Made by a program: the position numbers and the translations under genes. The notes beneath the pieces were generated by a model that was not told the DNA's origin, searched no databases, and worked only from the letters and a program-made list of their open reading frames with translations. Of a stretch of DNA of 64,000 nucleotides, positions 34,206 through 42,584 are shown one piece after another. Origin of the DNA: an uncultured Saprospiraceae bacterium (GTDB lineage: Bacteria; Bacteroidota; Bacteroidia; Chitinophagales; Saprospiraceae); assembly GCA_937926205.1 (NCBI GenBank), contig CALEYL010000004.1, positions 99,117-163,116 on the forward strand, given 5' to 3'. Each line of letters starts with the position of its first letter. The stretch's first letter is position 1.

Positions 34206-35558
34206 ATGTCTGTTGAACGTCCGCCATTTTCTCAAATCATCATTTACGCGTTGGGCCAGTTGGGTTGGTCGCTGGCGAGTTTTGGCGCAGCGAACCTGCT
34301 CGTTTATTTTTATTTGCCTCCGGAAACAGGCAGCGGGGCTTTATTCCCGGGCTTTGTTTACCAGGGCTCAGTTTTGGGAATAGCATTGCTGGGCATCATC
34401 AATTTCAGCGGACGTTTGTTTGACGGGATTACCGACCCCATCATCGGGAATTGGTCGGATCGGAGTACATCAGCCTTTGGCAAGCGAAAAAAATTCATGG
34501 CCATTGCAGCCCTCCCTTTTGCCCTGTTTTCTTTTCTGATTTTTTTCCCGTTGGATTCGGGTGTAAGCACCCTGAATGGCATTTGGCTTACCCTCTGTAT
34601 TTTGTTGTTGTATTTGTTTATGACCCTTTACGTTATTCCCTATACCGCACTGATTGGAGAAATGGGGCACCACCCTGATGACCGGATGCGGATCAGCACA
34701 ATTACCTCCCTGACATGGGCGCTGGGTTTCATGATCGGCAGCAATGCCTACGCGTTACAGGCTCATTTTCAAAAAACGATGACAGCGACGCTGGCTTTTC
34801 AAACAACCATTGGCGTTTTTGCGGCCGGTTCGCTGTTTTTTATGCTTGTGCCTGTTTTTTTTCTGAAAGAGTCGCGGTACTGCCGACAAGTCAAAGCTGA
34901 AAGCAATGCGCTGAGGGCCATGCGCGCTGTTTTCCAAAACCGGAATTTTATTTTTTTCGCGATTTCTGACCTGATGTACTGGTTGGCGCTTACCTTCATC
35001 CAGTCGGGGGTAGGCTATTATGTTACTGTACTGATGGGTTTTCCGAAAGAACAGGCTACAGTCTTTCTGACTTTTAGTTTCTTGACCAGTTTGCTGCTTT
35101 ATTGGCCGGTAAACCTTCTGGTGAAACGAGTTGGAAAGAAAAAAACGGTGATCGCTGCATTTTTCATATTCAGTTTTGTTTTTGGGCTGACGACGATTAG
35201 CGGCTGGCTGCCGATTTCGACTAACCTGCTTTTTTATTTGCTTTGCCTGTTGTCGGGATTCCCGCTGGCGGTTTTTGGCATTGTGCCGATGGCCATCATT
35301 GCCGATATCCTTTACCAGCACGAAGCGGAAACAGGCGAACAGCACGCCGGCATGTTTTATGCAGCCCGCAATTTGACCATGAAACTGGGGATTTCCCTGG
35401 CAAACCTGATTTTTCCATCCCTGCTGTTGTTAGGGAAAAGCATCCAGAATCCGTTCGGCATTCAGCTTTCCACCTTGCTGGCCATGATCTTTTGTCTTAC
35501 AGGGTGTTTTGTCTTCATGCGATACCGCGAATTCAGTAAGAAGCATTCGATAACATGA
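34206..35558 (+). CDS. MFS transporter of the GPH (glycoside-pentoside-hexuronide) type
   Basis: This 450-residue protein has about twelve membrane helices. The first-loop motif GRLFDGITDPIIGNWSDRS is characteristic of the GPH cation symporter family, which takes up sugars and glycosides with Na+ or H+. The cargo cannot be read. It overlaps the recQ start by 4 bp (ATGA), an unexpected pairing that probably reflects simple operon packing. It follows the candidate attenuator/small RNA. Confidence 0.88.
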   Translation: MSVERPPFSQIIIYALGQLGWSLASFGAANLLVYFYLPPETGSGALFPGFVYQGSVLGIALLGIINFSGRLFDGITDPIIGNWSDRSTSAFGKRKKFMAIAALPFALFSFLIFFPLDSGVSTLNGIWLTLCILLLYLFMTLYVIPYTALIGEMGHHPDDRMRISTITSLTWALGFMIGSNAYALQAHFQKTMTATLAFQTTIGVFAAGSLFFMLVPVFFLKESRYCRQVKAESNALRAMRAVFQNRNFIFFAISDLMYWLALTFIQSGVGYYVTVLMGFPKEQATVFLTFSFLTSLLLYWPVNLLVKRVGKKKTVIAAFFIFSFVFGLTTISGWLPISTNLLFYLLCLLSGFPLAVFGIVPMAIIADILYQHEAETGEQHAGMFYAARNLTMKLGISLANLIFPSLLLLGKSIQNPFGIQLSTLLAMIFCLTGCFVFMRYREFSKKHSIT

Positions 35559-37702
35559 ATCTTGATAAAGCCAGAATAGCACTTAAAAAATACTTCGGCT
35601 ACGACCAGTTTCGCCCCATGCAGGCCGAAATCATTGAACGGGTCTACGGAGGCAAAGATGCATTGGTGCTGATGCCAACCGGCGGGGGCAAATCGGTTTG
35701 CTTTCAGATTCCTGCAATCACGATGAATGGCGCTTGTGTGGTTGTTTCTCCACTGATCGCCCTGATGAAGGATCAGGTTGAAGGCTTACGGGCCAATGGC
35801 GTTCGGGCTGCCTTTCTGAACAGTACTCAGGATGCGCCGGAAAGCCGGAAAACAGAAGACGATTTTTTCAACGGTAAAATTGACTTGCTTTATGTATCCC
35901 CGGAAAAGGTCGTTTCCCAGAACTTTTTGCCTTTGCTGCAAGGCAGCAAAATCAGCCTTTTTGCCATAGACGAAGCGCATTGTATTTCCGCGTGGGGGCA
36001 CGATTTTCGCCCGGAATACGCACAGTTGAGGTTTTTGAAACAACAATTTCCGGCTATTCCGATCATTGCGCTTACTGCTACGGCCGACAAGGTAACCCGC
36101 CGCGATATTGTCGAACAACTCGCCCTGCAGGATCCTGAAACTTTCATCGCTTCTTTCGACCGCCCTAATATCTCGCTTGAAGTCAGACCCGGCCAAAAAC
36201 GCATGGAGCAAATCATTGCTTTTATTAAACAAAGGCCCGGGCAGTCGGGCATCGTTTATTGTTTAAGCCGGAAAAGTACGGAAGAACTGGCTGTCAAGCT
36301 GCTGGGTAAAGGCATTCGGGCGGCTTATTACCATGCCGGGATGCCCGATATTGCCCGTTCGCGTGTTCAGGAAGATTTTATCAATGACAAAGTACCGGTG
36401 ATCTGCGCAACGGTGGCTTTTGGCATGGGTATTGACAAGTCGAATGTCCGCTGGGTTATCCACTACAACCTTCCCAAAAACATCGAGAGTTATTATCAGG
36501 AAATTGGCCGCGCGGGCCGCGACGGTGCGAAAGCGGATGCCCTGCTATTTTACAGTTACAGCGATGTGACTGTTTTGCAGGATATCCTTGCTCAGAATGA
36601 AAGTGAAAACGTGGAAATTCAACTGGCCAAACTCGACCGCATGAAGCAATACGCCGAAGCCCTGGCCTGCCGCCGCCGCATTCTGCTCAGCTATTTCAGC
36701 GAAGATTTGAGCCTCAACTGCGGCAATTGCGACGTTTGTAACAACCCGCCCCAGATTTTTGACGGCACCATGATTGCCCAAAAAGCACTTTCCGCCGTTT
36801 ATCGTTTGCGGGAATCCTGCGGCGCGGGCTTGTTGATTGATGTGCTGCGTGGCTCCGGGAAAAAAGAAATATTTGAAAAAGGCTATCAGGATTTGAAAAC
36901 ATACGGAGCCGGTCGCGACATCGGCTACGGCGAATGGCAGCATTACCTGCACCAGCTGATCAATCTGGGTTATCTTGAACTGGCGCCGGATCGCCACCAC
37001 GTGGTATGCCTTACGCCAGCCAGCCACCGGGTATTGTTTGAAGGAGAAAAAGTGGCGCTGGTGCGTATGGCAACAGTTCGGGAGCGCATGGAATCCGAAC
37101 AGGCGAAAATCAAAGTTACCCGGGAGCGCCAGCGTTCGCGGGGAGAATTATTTGAAGAACTCCGGCAACTCCGGCTACGTCTGGCTCAAAAACAGGGCGT
37201 ACCGCCATATTTGATTTTCAGCGATGCGAGTCTGGAAGAAATGGCTGCTGTTATGCCTGAGGAGGAAGAAGAAATGCAGGACATATCCGGTGTTGGAGAA
37301 AAGAAAATGAAGCTCTATGGCGCCCTGTTCCTGAAAGCCATCAAAGACTATGTCCGGCGGAATGCCGTCCCTGAGAAAACTGCTAAACCTAAAATATCCC
37401 ATTCACAAAGAATGACACTCGAGTTCATCCAGGCAGGCGTCAAACCAGAGGCCATTGCGCGGGAACGGGACCTCAAAGTGGCCAAAGTATACGAACACCT
37501 TTGGCACCTTATGGAAGCAGGCGAAAACATACCGATTAACAAGATTGCCTCAAAGCAGGAAATCACGGAAGTTAATGCCGTGTTGCCCCGACTGAAAGGG
37601 CCGCCTTACAATTTGCGCGCTGTGTACGATGCCTGTGGCGGGGCCATTCGCATAGAATTGATTCGGATAATTCTGGAACATCTTCAAGAGAAAAAAGTCT
37701 AG
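35555..37702 (+). CDS. recQ: ATP-dependent DNA helicase RecQ
   Basis: This 715-residue 3'-5' helicase functions in recombination and fork repair. It has Walker A MPTGGGKSVCFQ, DEAHCIS, motif VI QEIGRAGRDG, a zinc site with C372, C389, C392 and C395, the RQC winged helix, an HRDC-like domain (about 530-605) and a C-terminal helix-turn-helix (about 610-715). The C-terminal extension is common in Bacteroidota RecQ. It starts within the MFS stop (ATGA). Confidence 0.95.
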   Translation: MNLDKARIALKKYFGYDQFRPMQAEIIERVYGGKDALVLMPTGGGKSVCFQIPAITMNGACVVVSPLIALMKDQVEGLRANGVRAAFLNSTQDAPESRKTEDDFFNGKIDLLYVSPEKVVSQNFLPLLQGSKISLFAIDEAHCISAWGHDFRPEYAQLRFLKQQFPAIPIIALTATADKVTRRDIVEQLALQDPETFIASFDRPNISLEVRPGQKRMEQIIAFIKQRPGQSGIVYCLSRKSTEELAVKLLGKGIRAAYYHAGMPDIARSRVQEDFINDKVPVICATVAFGMGIDKSNVRWVIHYNLPKNIESYYQEIGRAGRDGAKADALLFYSYSDVTVLQDILAQNESENVEIQLAKLDRMKQYAEALACRRRILLSYFSEDLSLNCGNCDVCNNPPQIFDGTMIAQKALSAVYRLRESCGAGLLIDVLRGSGKKEIFEKGYQDLKTYGAGRDIGYGEWQHYLHQLINLGYLELAPDRHHVVCLTPASHRVLFEGEKVALVRMATVRERMESEQAKIKVTRERQRSRGELFEELRQLRLRLAQKQGVPPYLIFSDASLEEMAAVMPEEEEEMQDISGVGEKKMKLYGALFLKAIKDYVRRNAVPEKTAKPKISHSQRMTLEFIQAGVKPEAIARERDLKVAKVYEHLWHLMEAGENIPINKIASKQEITEVNAVLPRLKGPPYNLRAVYDACGGAIRIELIRIILEHLQEKKV

Positions 37703-37753
37703 GAGTTGGTTCTTTTTTCTAATTTGGCAACCTATTAATCAAGTAGAAGGGAT

Positions 37754-39796
37754 ATGAAACAATTAATGATTTTGTCATTTGCAATGCTTTCATTAGCAAT
37801 TTCTTGCAAACAAAACGATGCTTCTAAATCCAATCAGAAGGCCAGTGCTACGGCTGGTGCTCCCGTAGATACTTTCGTTTGGAGCCCGGAGAGTTTTTCG
37901 GATAAGAAGATGATCCGGTATCAGATCCCGGGTTTTGAAAAGTTGTCGCTGCAACAAAAAAAGCTGGTTTATTACCTAACCCAGGCCGGATATGCTGGCC
38001 GGGACATCATATGGGACCAAAACTACCGCCACAATCTGGCCATCAGGAGGGCGCTCGAAAATATTGTGCAAAATTTTCAGGGAAACCGAAATTCGGATGA
38101 CTGGAAGGCATTTATGCTCTACACCAAAAATGTCTGGTTTTCAAACGGCATCCACCACCATTATTCCAATGACAAGTTCATTCCCGGTTTTTCCAGAGAA
38201 TATTTCATCAGTCTCATGGGGTCGGTTGGCGCCCGCCTGAGCGATGAAGCCCTGCGTGCGATGTTTGATTCGGAGTACGATGCCAAAAAAGTTTCTCAAA
38301 ATCCGGAAGACCTGGTTAAATACTCTGCTGTTAATTTTTACGATCCGGGCATCACCGAAAAAGAAGTCACTGATTTTTATGCCCGAAAAAAAGCCACACT
38401 CAAGGATCCACGGGTTTCCATGGGGCTCAATTCCAAGATCGTGCGCAATACCCGCGGCCAACTTGAAGAAAGGGTATGGAAAATCGGGAGCATGTACGGA
38501 AAAGCAATTACTGAAATCGTAGGCTGGCTGGAAAAAGCTGTAGGGGTTGCTGAAAACGAAAAACAGGCCAATGCCCTGAAGTTACTCATCGAATACTACA
38601 AAACCGGGGACCTGGTCAAATGGGATGAATACAATCTTGCCTGGATTGAAGCGACTTCGGGAGACATTGATTACATCAATTCCTTTATTGAAGTGTATAA
38701 CGATCCTAAAGGCTATAAGGGGTCTTATGAGTCGATCGTACAGATTACAGACTTTGAAGCTTCCAAGCGCATGAAAATGGTTGTTGACAATGCGCAATGG
38801 TTTGAAACGCACTCGACCATCATGGATGCCCACAAGAAAAAAAATGTAACCGGCATCAGTTATAAGGTCGTTACGGTTGCCGGCGAATCTGGGGATGCTT
38901 CTCCTGCTTCGGCCATTGGAGTCAACCTGCCCAATGCGGACTGGATTCGAAAACTTGGTTCCAAGTCGGTAAGCCTTGGCAACATCATTGATGCTTACAA
39001 CAACGCAGATGGCCCCGGACTGCTCAATGAATTTGCCAATGACTACGAAGAAAAAGAGCGCGCCCGGAAATATGGCGAACTGGCTGCAAAACTTCATACA
39101 GCGCTGCACGAAGTCATCGGCCATGCATCAGGACAGCTGGAGCCGGATGCCCCGCCGCCTGCGGAAGCGCTCAAAAATTATTACTCGCCTCTGGAAGAAG
39201 CGCGTGCCGACCTCGTAGCCCTTTACTATTTAATGGATCCAAAGCTGGTTCAGATGGGACTCATGGAGTCGCTGGATGTTGGAAAAGCTGCTTACGACCA
39301 ATTCATCCGGAATGGCCTCATGTTGCAACTGCGCAGGATTGAACCTGGTAAAAATATCGAAGAAGCGCACATGACCAACAGGCAGATGATTGCCGCTTGG
39401 GCCTGGGAACAAAGTCAGGCTGAAAACGTCATTTCAAAGTTGACCAGGGATGGTAAAACCTATCTGAAAATCAACAATTATGAAAAATTGCGCACCATTT
39501 TTGGGGAATTGCTGCGCGAAGTCCAGCGCATCAAGTCGCAGGGTGACTACGAAGCGGGCAAAAGCCTGATTGAAGGATATGGGGTAAAAGTGGATCAGCA
39601 AATTCATGCGGAAGTCCTGCGCCGTGCCAAGCCCCTGAATATTCCACCATATGGCGGTTTCATCAATCCCCGTTTGGTACCCGTTACAGACGCCGATGGA
39701 GAGATTACGGACATTCGTGTAGAATACCCGATTGATTTTATGGAGCAGATGCTGGAATATGCTGCCAGGTATTCATTTTTGCCTGATTACAATTAG
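37754..39796 (+). CDS. M49 (dipeptidyl-peptidase III-like) zinc peptidase lipoprotein
   Basis: This 680-residue protein begins with a lipoprotein signal (LAISC at about residue 17). The zinc motif is HEVIGH (about residues 451-456, followed by ASG), matching the DPP III HExxGH form. The second zinc motif is PLEEARADLVALYY (about 478-491). M49 enzymes release dipeptides from peptide N-termini. Membrane anchoring suggests peptide processing at the cell envelope. A GC-rich repeat starts directly at the stop codon. Confidence 0.88.
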   Translation: MKQLMILSFAMLSLAISCKQNDASKSNQKASATAGAPVDTFVWSPESFSDKKMIRYQIPGFEKLSLQQKKLVYYLTQAGYAGRDIIWDQNYRHNLAIRRALENIVQNFQGNRNSDDWKAFMLYTKNVWFSNGIHHHYSNDKFIPGFSREYFISLMGSVGARLSDEALRAMFDSEYDAKKVSQNPEDLVKYSAVNFYDPGITEKEVTDFYARKKATLKDPRVSMGLNSKIVRNTRGQLEERVWKIGSMYGKAITEIVGWLEKAVGVAENEKQANALKLLIEYYKTGDLVKWDEYNLAWIEATSGDIDYINSFIEVYNDPKGYKGSYESIVQITDFEASKRMKMVVDNAQWFETHSTIMDAHKKKNVTGISYKVVTVAGESGDASPASAIGVNLPNADWIRKLGSKSVSLGNIIDAYNNADGPGLLNEFANDYEEKERARKYGELAAKLHTALHEVIGHASGQLEPDAPPPAEALKNYYSPLEEARADLVALYYLMDPKLVQMGLMESLDVGKAAYDQFIRNGLMLQLRRIEPGKNIEEAHMTNRQMIAAWAWEQSQAENVISKLTRDGKTYLKINNYEKLRTIFGELLREVQRIKSQGDYEAGKSLIEGYGVKVDQQIHAEVLRRAKPLNIPPYGGFINPRLVPVTDADGEITDIRVEYPIDFMEQMLEYAARYSFLPDYN

Positions 39797-39809
39797 TGTC
39801 TGAGCCTTA

Positions 39810-39850
39810 CCTGCCTGCCCTCCGGGAGGCGGGCTGCCCGCAAGGCAGGG
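39810..39850. repeat. GC-rich palindromic repeat behind the M49 gene
   Basis: CTGCCTGCCC...GGGCTGCCCGCAAGGCAGG forms nested stems with an inner CCTCCGGGAGG palindrome. Related units are at 8092, 9272, 18493-18645, 42151-42175, 42431-42466 and 63941. Confidence 0.55.
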
Positions 39851-39917
39851 AGTCCGATGGCTGCGTTGTCAGGTTTTGATCAGGGGAGACATGAGTCATC
39901 GCGAACTTTGTAGCCCA

Positions 39918-40047
39918 GGTGCAGCGCACCGTAACATTGGCGCCTAACGCAGCTTGGTGTTACGGTGTGCTGCACCCCGCTTTGCGGGACAGGCTCTAAA
40001 TCTACCTTTCTGATTCACGATTACAAATATTCGGGGTGCGCTGCACC
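39918..40047. repeat. GTGCAGCGCACC inverted repeats
   Basis: GGTGCAGCGCACCGTAACA (39918-39936) and TGTTACGGTGTGCTGCACC (39958-39976) are inverted with one mismatch. A third shorter arm GGTGCGCTGCACC lies at 40035-40047. The first pair forms a long hairpin. Confidence 0.6.
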
Positions 40048-40206
40048 TACAAGGTTTCAACAAGTAGCTAAAATGGCATGAGCCATGTCTGGTATTTGTA
40101 TGATGCACAATACCTGACAGCTCGTATTGTAGCAAGAGACACTCCGCCCCACACAGGACATAGTTTTTCCGCGAACCCTTGTGTCATAAAACGAAGCGCC
40201 CAATCA

Positions 40207-40237
40207 TTGGAAAAAGTAGCCAAATCGCTTACCTTTG
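40207..40237 (+). promoter_or_regulatory. Complete promoter of the LpxL-like gene
   Basis: TTG at 40207-40209 and TACCTTTG at 40230-40237 are separated by 20 bp, matching the Bacteroidota TTG-N19/21-TAnnTTTG promoter. This is the best two-part promoter in the window. It lies within the longest open frame, so the real start codon must be downstream. Confidence 0.65.
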
Positions 40238-40251
40238 CGCCCTCAAAACAT

Positions 40252-41145
40252 TTGCACCAATTGGCCGTTATAGTTTATTATATAGCGCTTCCATTCATTT
40301 ACCTGCTCTCCCTGCTGCCTTTCCCGGTATTGTATGGATTGTCGAACGTGGTTTTTGTTGTGCTGTACAGCATGTTGGGCTACCGGAAAAAGGTTGTTCT
40401 GACGAATTTGAGGAATGCATTCCCTGAAAAAAGCGAAACAGAAATTAAGTCGCTGTGTAAAAGCTTCTACCGTTATCTGTGCGACTTATTTCTGGAAATA
40501 TTCAAAACCCTGACCATTAGCTCTGATAAAATGCTGGAACACTGCCGTTTCTCACCTAAGGCAAAGGCTGTATTTGATGAACTGGCAGAAAAGCATCAAA
40601 GCGTTATTCTGGTTATGGGACATTTGGGAAACTGGGAGTGGGCTGGCAATACATTCAGTATGATGTGCAGGCAACAGCTTTATGTCATTTACCACCCCAT
40701 CGCCAACCCTTATTTTGATGGGCTGATGTACAGGATGAGGACCCGTTTCGGGACAAAGCTGATTGCCATGAAAGACACTTACCGGAGTATGCTGAGCATG
40801 AGAAAGGAGTTGAATTCTACCGCTTTTATTGCTGACCAGACGCCCTCTTCTCCCCATACGGCTTATTGGACGACTTTTTTGAATCAGGATACCCCCGTTT
40901 TTCCAGGGCCGGAAGTCATTTCGAAGAAAATGAATCTACCGGTGGTTTACACGGTGGTAAAGCGACTCCGGCGCGGCTATTACGAAATAGACGCTGAAGT
41001 CCTTGTGGCGAATCCTGCTGAAATGAAAGAATGGGAAATTTCTGAAATACATACCCGTCGCCTCGAACGCGACATCCTCGAACAACCCGAAACATGGTTA
41101 TGGACCCACCGAAGATGGAAACACAAACGCCCTGTTAATAATTAA
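40252..41145 (+). CDS. LpxL/HtrB-like lipid A acyltransferase
   Basis: The protein is about 298 residues from a TTG at 40252 (another TTG at 40261 is equally possible). It opens with a membrane segment (VIVYYIALPFIYLLSLLPFP). It has the Bacteroidota LpxL-type features GYRKKVVLTNLRNAFPEKSE, catalytic GHLGNWEW and TPSSPHTAYWTTFLN. It should transfer a secondary acyl chain to lipid A or a related lipid at the inner membrane. The frame extends upstream to an ATG at 40078, but the family N-terminus and the promoter at 40207-40237 argue for a start near 40252-40261. Confidence 0.85.
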   Translation: MHQLAVIVYYIALPFIYLLSLLPFPVLYGLSNVVFVVLYSMLGYRKKVVLTNLRNAFPEKSETEIKSLCKSFYRYLCDLFLEIFKTLTISSDKMLEHCRFSPKAKAVFDELAEKHQSVILVMGHLGNWEWAGNTFSMMCRQQLYVIYHPIANPYFDGLMYRMRTRFGTKLIAMKDTYRSMLSMRKELNSTAFIADQTPSSPHTAYWTTFLNQDTPVFPGPEVISKKMNLPVVYTVVKRLRRGYYEIDAEVLVANPAEMKEWEISEIHTRRLERDILEQPETWLWTHRRWKHKRPVNN

Positions 41146-41165
41146 ATACGCTTACAAACACAACA

Positions 41166-42140
41166 ATGCTGCAAGGAAAAGAACTTATGCTGGCTACCAG
41201 GCCTTACGCGCAGGAAAATCGCAGGAAAAGCTGGTTTTATACTTTGACCACCCTGGGGCTTTTGATCGGGCTTACGGCTGCGATTTTGGCGATTCCTGTA
41301 TGGCCTGTTCGCATTGCATCCAGTATTCTGCTTGGTTTAGTCATTGTGCGGATGTTTATCATTTACCACGATTACCTGCATCAATCTATTTTACAGCACT
41401 CGTTTTTGGCCAATCTGATAATGACCTCTTTTGGTTTGTATATCCTTGCACCGAAAAGTATCTGGAAAAGATCCCATAATTACCACCACGATCACAACAG
41501 TAAGTTGTTCAGTGCCAGTATTGGGTCTTATCCGATTGCCACCAAGAGCAAGTTTCTAAAAATGACACCTTCGGAGCGCCGCACCTATCTGGCCATCCGT
41601 CACCCCCTGACCATCATGTTCGGCTATATTACGATGTTTATTCTGGGGATGTGTGTGGGATCCTTTACCAGCAGCCCGAAACGTCACTGGGACTCCCTGC
41701 TGGCACTGATACTACACGCGGTATTTATCACAGTTGTTATCATCTATTGGGGCTGGGCTGTCTGGCTTTTGGCCATCTTTTTCCCATTCCTGATTGCCAC
41801 GGGCATTGGATCCTATCTTTTCTATGCCCAGCACAACTTTCCGGGCGCGGTTTTTAAGGAGAATGCGGACTGGACCTACGAAAAGGCTGCACTGGAATCT
41901 TCCAGCTACATGGTTACCAATCCATTCATGAGCTGGGTGACCGGAAATATTGGCTATCATCACATCCATCACCTCAATTCCCGGATTCCATTTTACCGGC
42001 TTCCTGAGGTAATGAATAATTTTCCTGAATTGCAGCGTGCTTCCAGAACCTCGCTTAAGCTCAGGGACATCCGGAAATGCCTGGAACTCAAAATATGGGA
42101 TCCGGAAAAGAACAGGATGATTCCGCTTCGGGAATTGTAA
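41166..42140 (+). CDS. Membrane fatty acid desaturase
   Basis: This 324-residue protein has the three histidine boxes of membrane diiron desaturases: HDYLH (near 68-72), HNYHHDH (near 105-111) and HHIHH (near 265-269). They are spread between four to five hydrophobic segments. It introduces a double bond into acyl chains or related lipids at the membrane. It follows the LpxL-like gene by 20 bp and is probably cotranscribed, which points to coordinated lipid remodelling. Start at 41166, or 41187 (MLATRPY). Confidence 0.88.
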   Translation: MLQGKELMLATRPYAQENRRKSWFYTLTTLGLLIGLTAAILAIPVWPVRIASSILLGLVIVRMFIIYHDYLHQSILQHSFLANLIMTSFGLYILAPKSIWKRSHNYHHDHNSKLFSASIGSYPIATKSKFLKMTPSERRTYLAIRHPLTIMFGYITMFILGMCVGSFTSSPKRHWDSLLALILHAVFITVVIIYWGWAVWLLAIFFPFLIATGIGSYLFYAQHNFPGAVFKENADWTYEKAALESSSYMVTNPFMSWVTGNIGYHHIHHLNSRIPFYRLPEVMNNFPELQRASRTSLKLRDIRKCLELKIWDPEKNRMIPLREL

Positions 42141-42584
42141 TGGATGATTCATGCCTGCCTGCGGCTGGCAGGCGAATCCAGGGGCTATTTTTATCGGGGA
42201 ATGCCCTATTAGACGCTAAAGCGTCAATGGGCAAGTCTCTGTGGACTCTTTTGGTCGCGGAGTTCCACGGAGTAAGGGCGTCTCGCGGAGTAATGCAAGC
42301 TGTTTTACGAAGAGCCTCATAAAACTCCGTGAAACCCCGCGTTCACTCCGTGAAACTCCGCGTCATTTTTAATCGGCAGATCAATTCTTAGCGCATACCA
42401 ACGGGTTTTAACCCTGATTCGTATGATTCCTCCCTCCGGGAGGCGGGCCTACCCTCCGGGAGGCAAGGACGAATGATGAGATTTGTGTCATTAGCGTTAT
42501 CCTTAACTGCCGTCAGGCAGGCGCCTTCCTCAGCTATAGCCTTTGGGGAACGTGGATAACGCTAATGACACGGACAAGACTTGA
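42141..42584. repeat. Repeat-dense gap behind the desaturase gene
   Basis: About 440 bp with no gene. It holds a GCCTGCC/GGCAGGC palindrome immediately after the stop (42147-42178). Two direct copies of CTCCGTGAAACYCCGCG lie at about 42324-42361, with inverted relatives near 42255-42285. A double CCTCCGGGAGGC unit lies at 42431-42466, followed by the hairpin element at 42485-42571. Confidence 0.6.
42485..42571. repeat. Hairpin element, copy 2, with perfect 18-bp arms
   Basis: GTGTCATTAGCGTTATCC (42485-42502) is exactly inverted at 42554-42571. The interior contains ACTGCCGTCAGGCAGG and CCTTCCT, as in the copy at 18476-18573. It may also act as a bidirectional terminator between the desaturase gene and the convergent T9SS gene. 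Confidence 0.6.

Larger units (their letters stand above)
39797..40251. repeat. Repeat-rich gap between the M49 peptidase and LpxL-like genes
   Basis: This interval contains a GC-rich CCTGCCTGCC/GGCAGG hairpin (39810-39850) and three GTGCAGCGCACC-type arms (39918-40047). It also holds the LpxL promoter at 40207-40237. An open frame reaching back to 40078 exists but precedes the promoter, so I do not regard its first part as coding. Confidence 0.6.

Noticed and set aside
34755..35345. 196-codon open frame antisense to the MFS transporter
   Set aside because: It is Lys/Arg/Gln-rich, the expected mirror of a hydrophobic transporter gene.
38582..39124. 180-codon open frame antisense to the M49 peptidase
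   Set aside because: It covers the zinc-motif region of a well-supported peptidase and resembles no family.
40078..40251. N-terminal extension of the LpxL-like protein
   Set aside because: It precedes a strong promoter, has no resemblance to the family N-terminus and overlaps a repeat region.
42324..42361. Possible CRISPR array from the two direct CTCCGTGAAAC copies
   Set aside because: Only two copies with a four-base gap, no regular spacers and no cas genes in the window.
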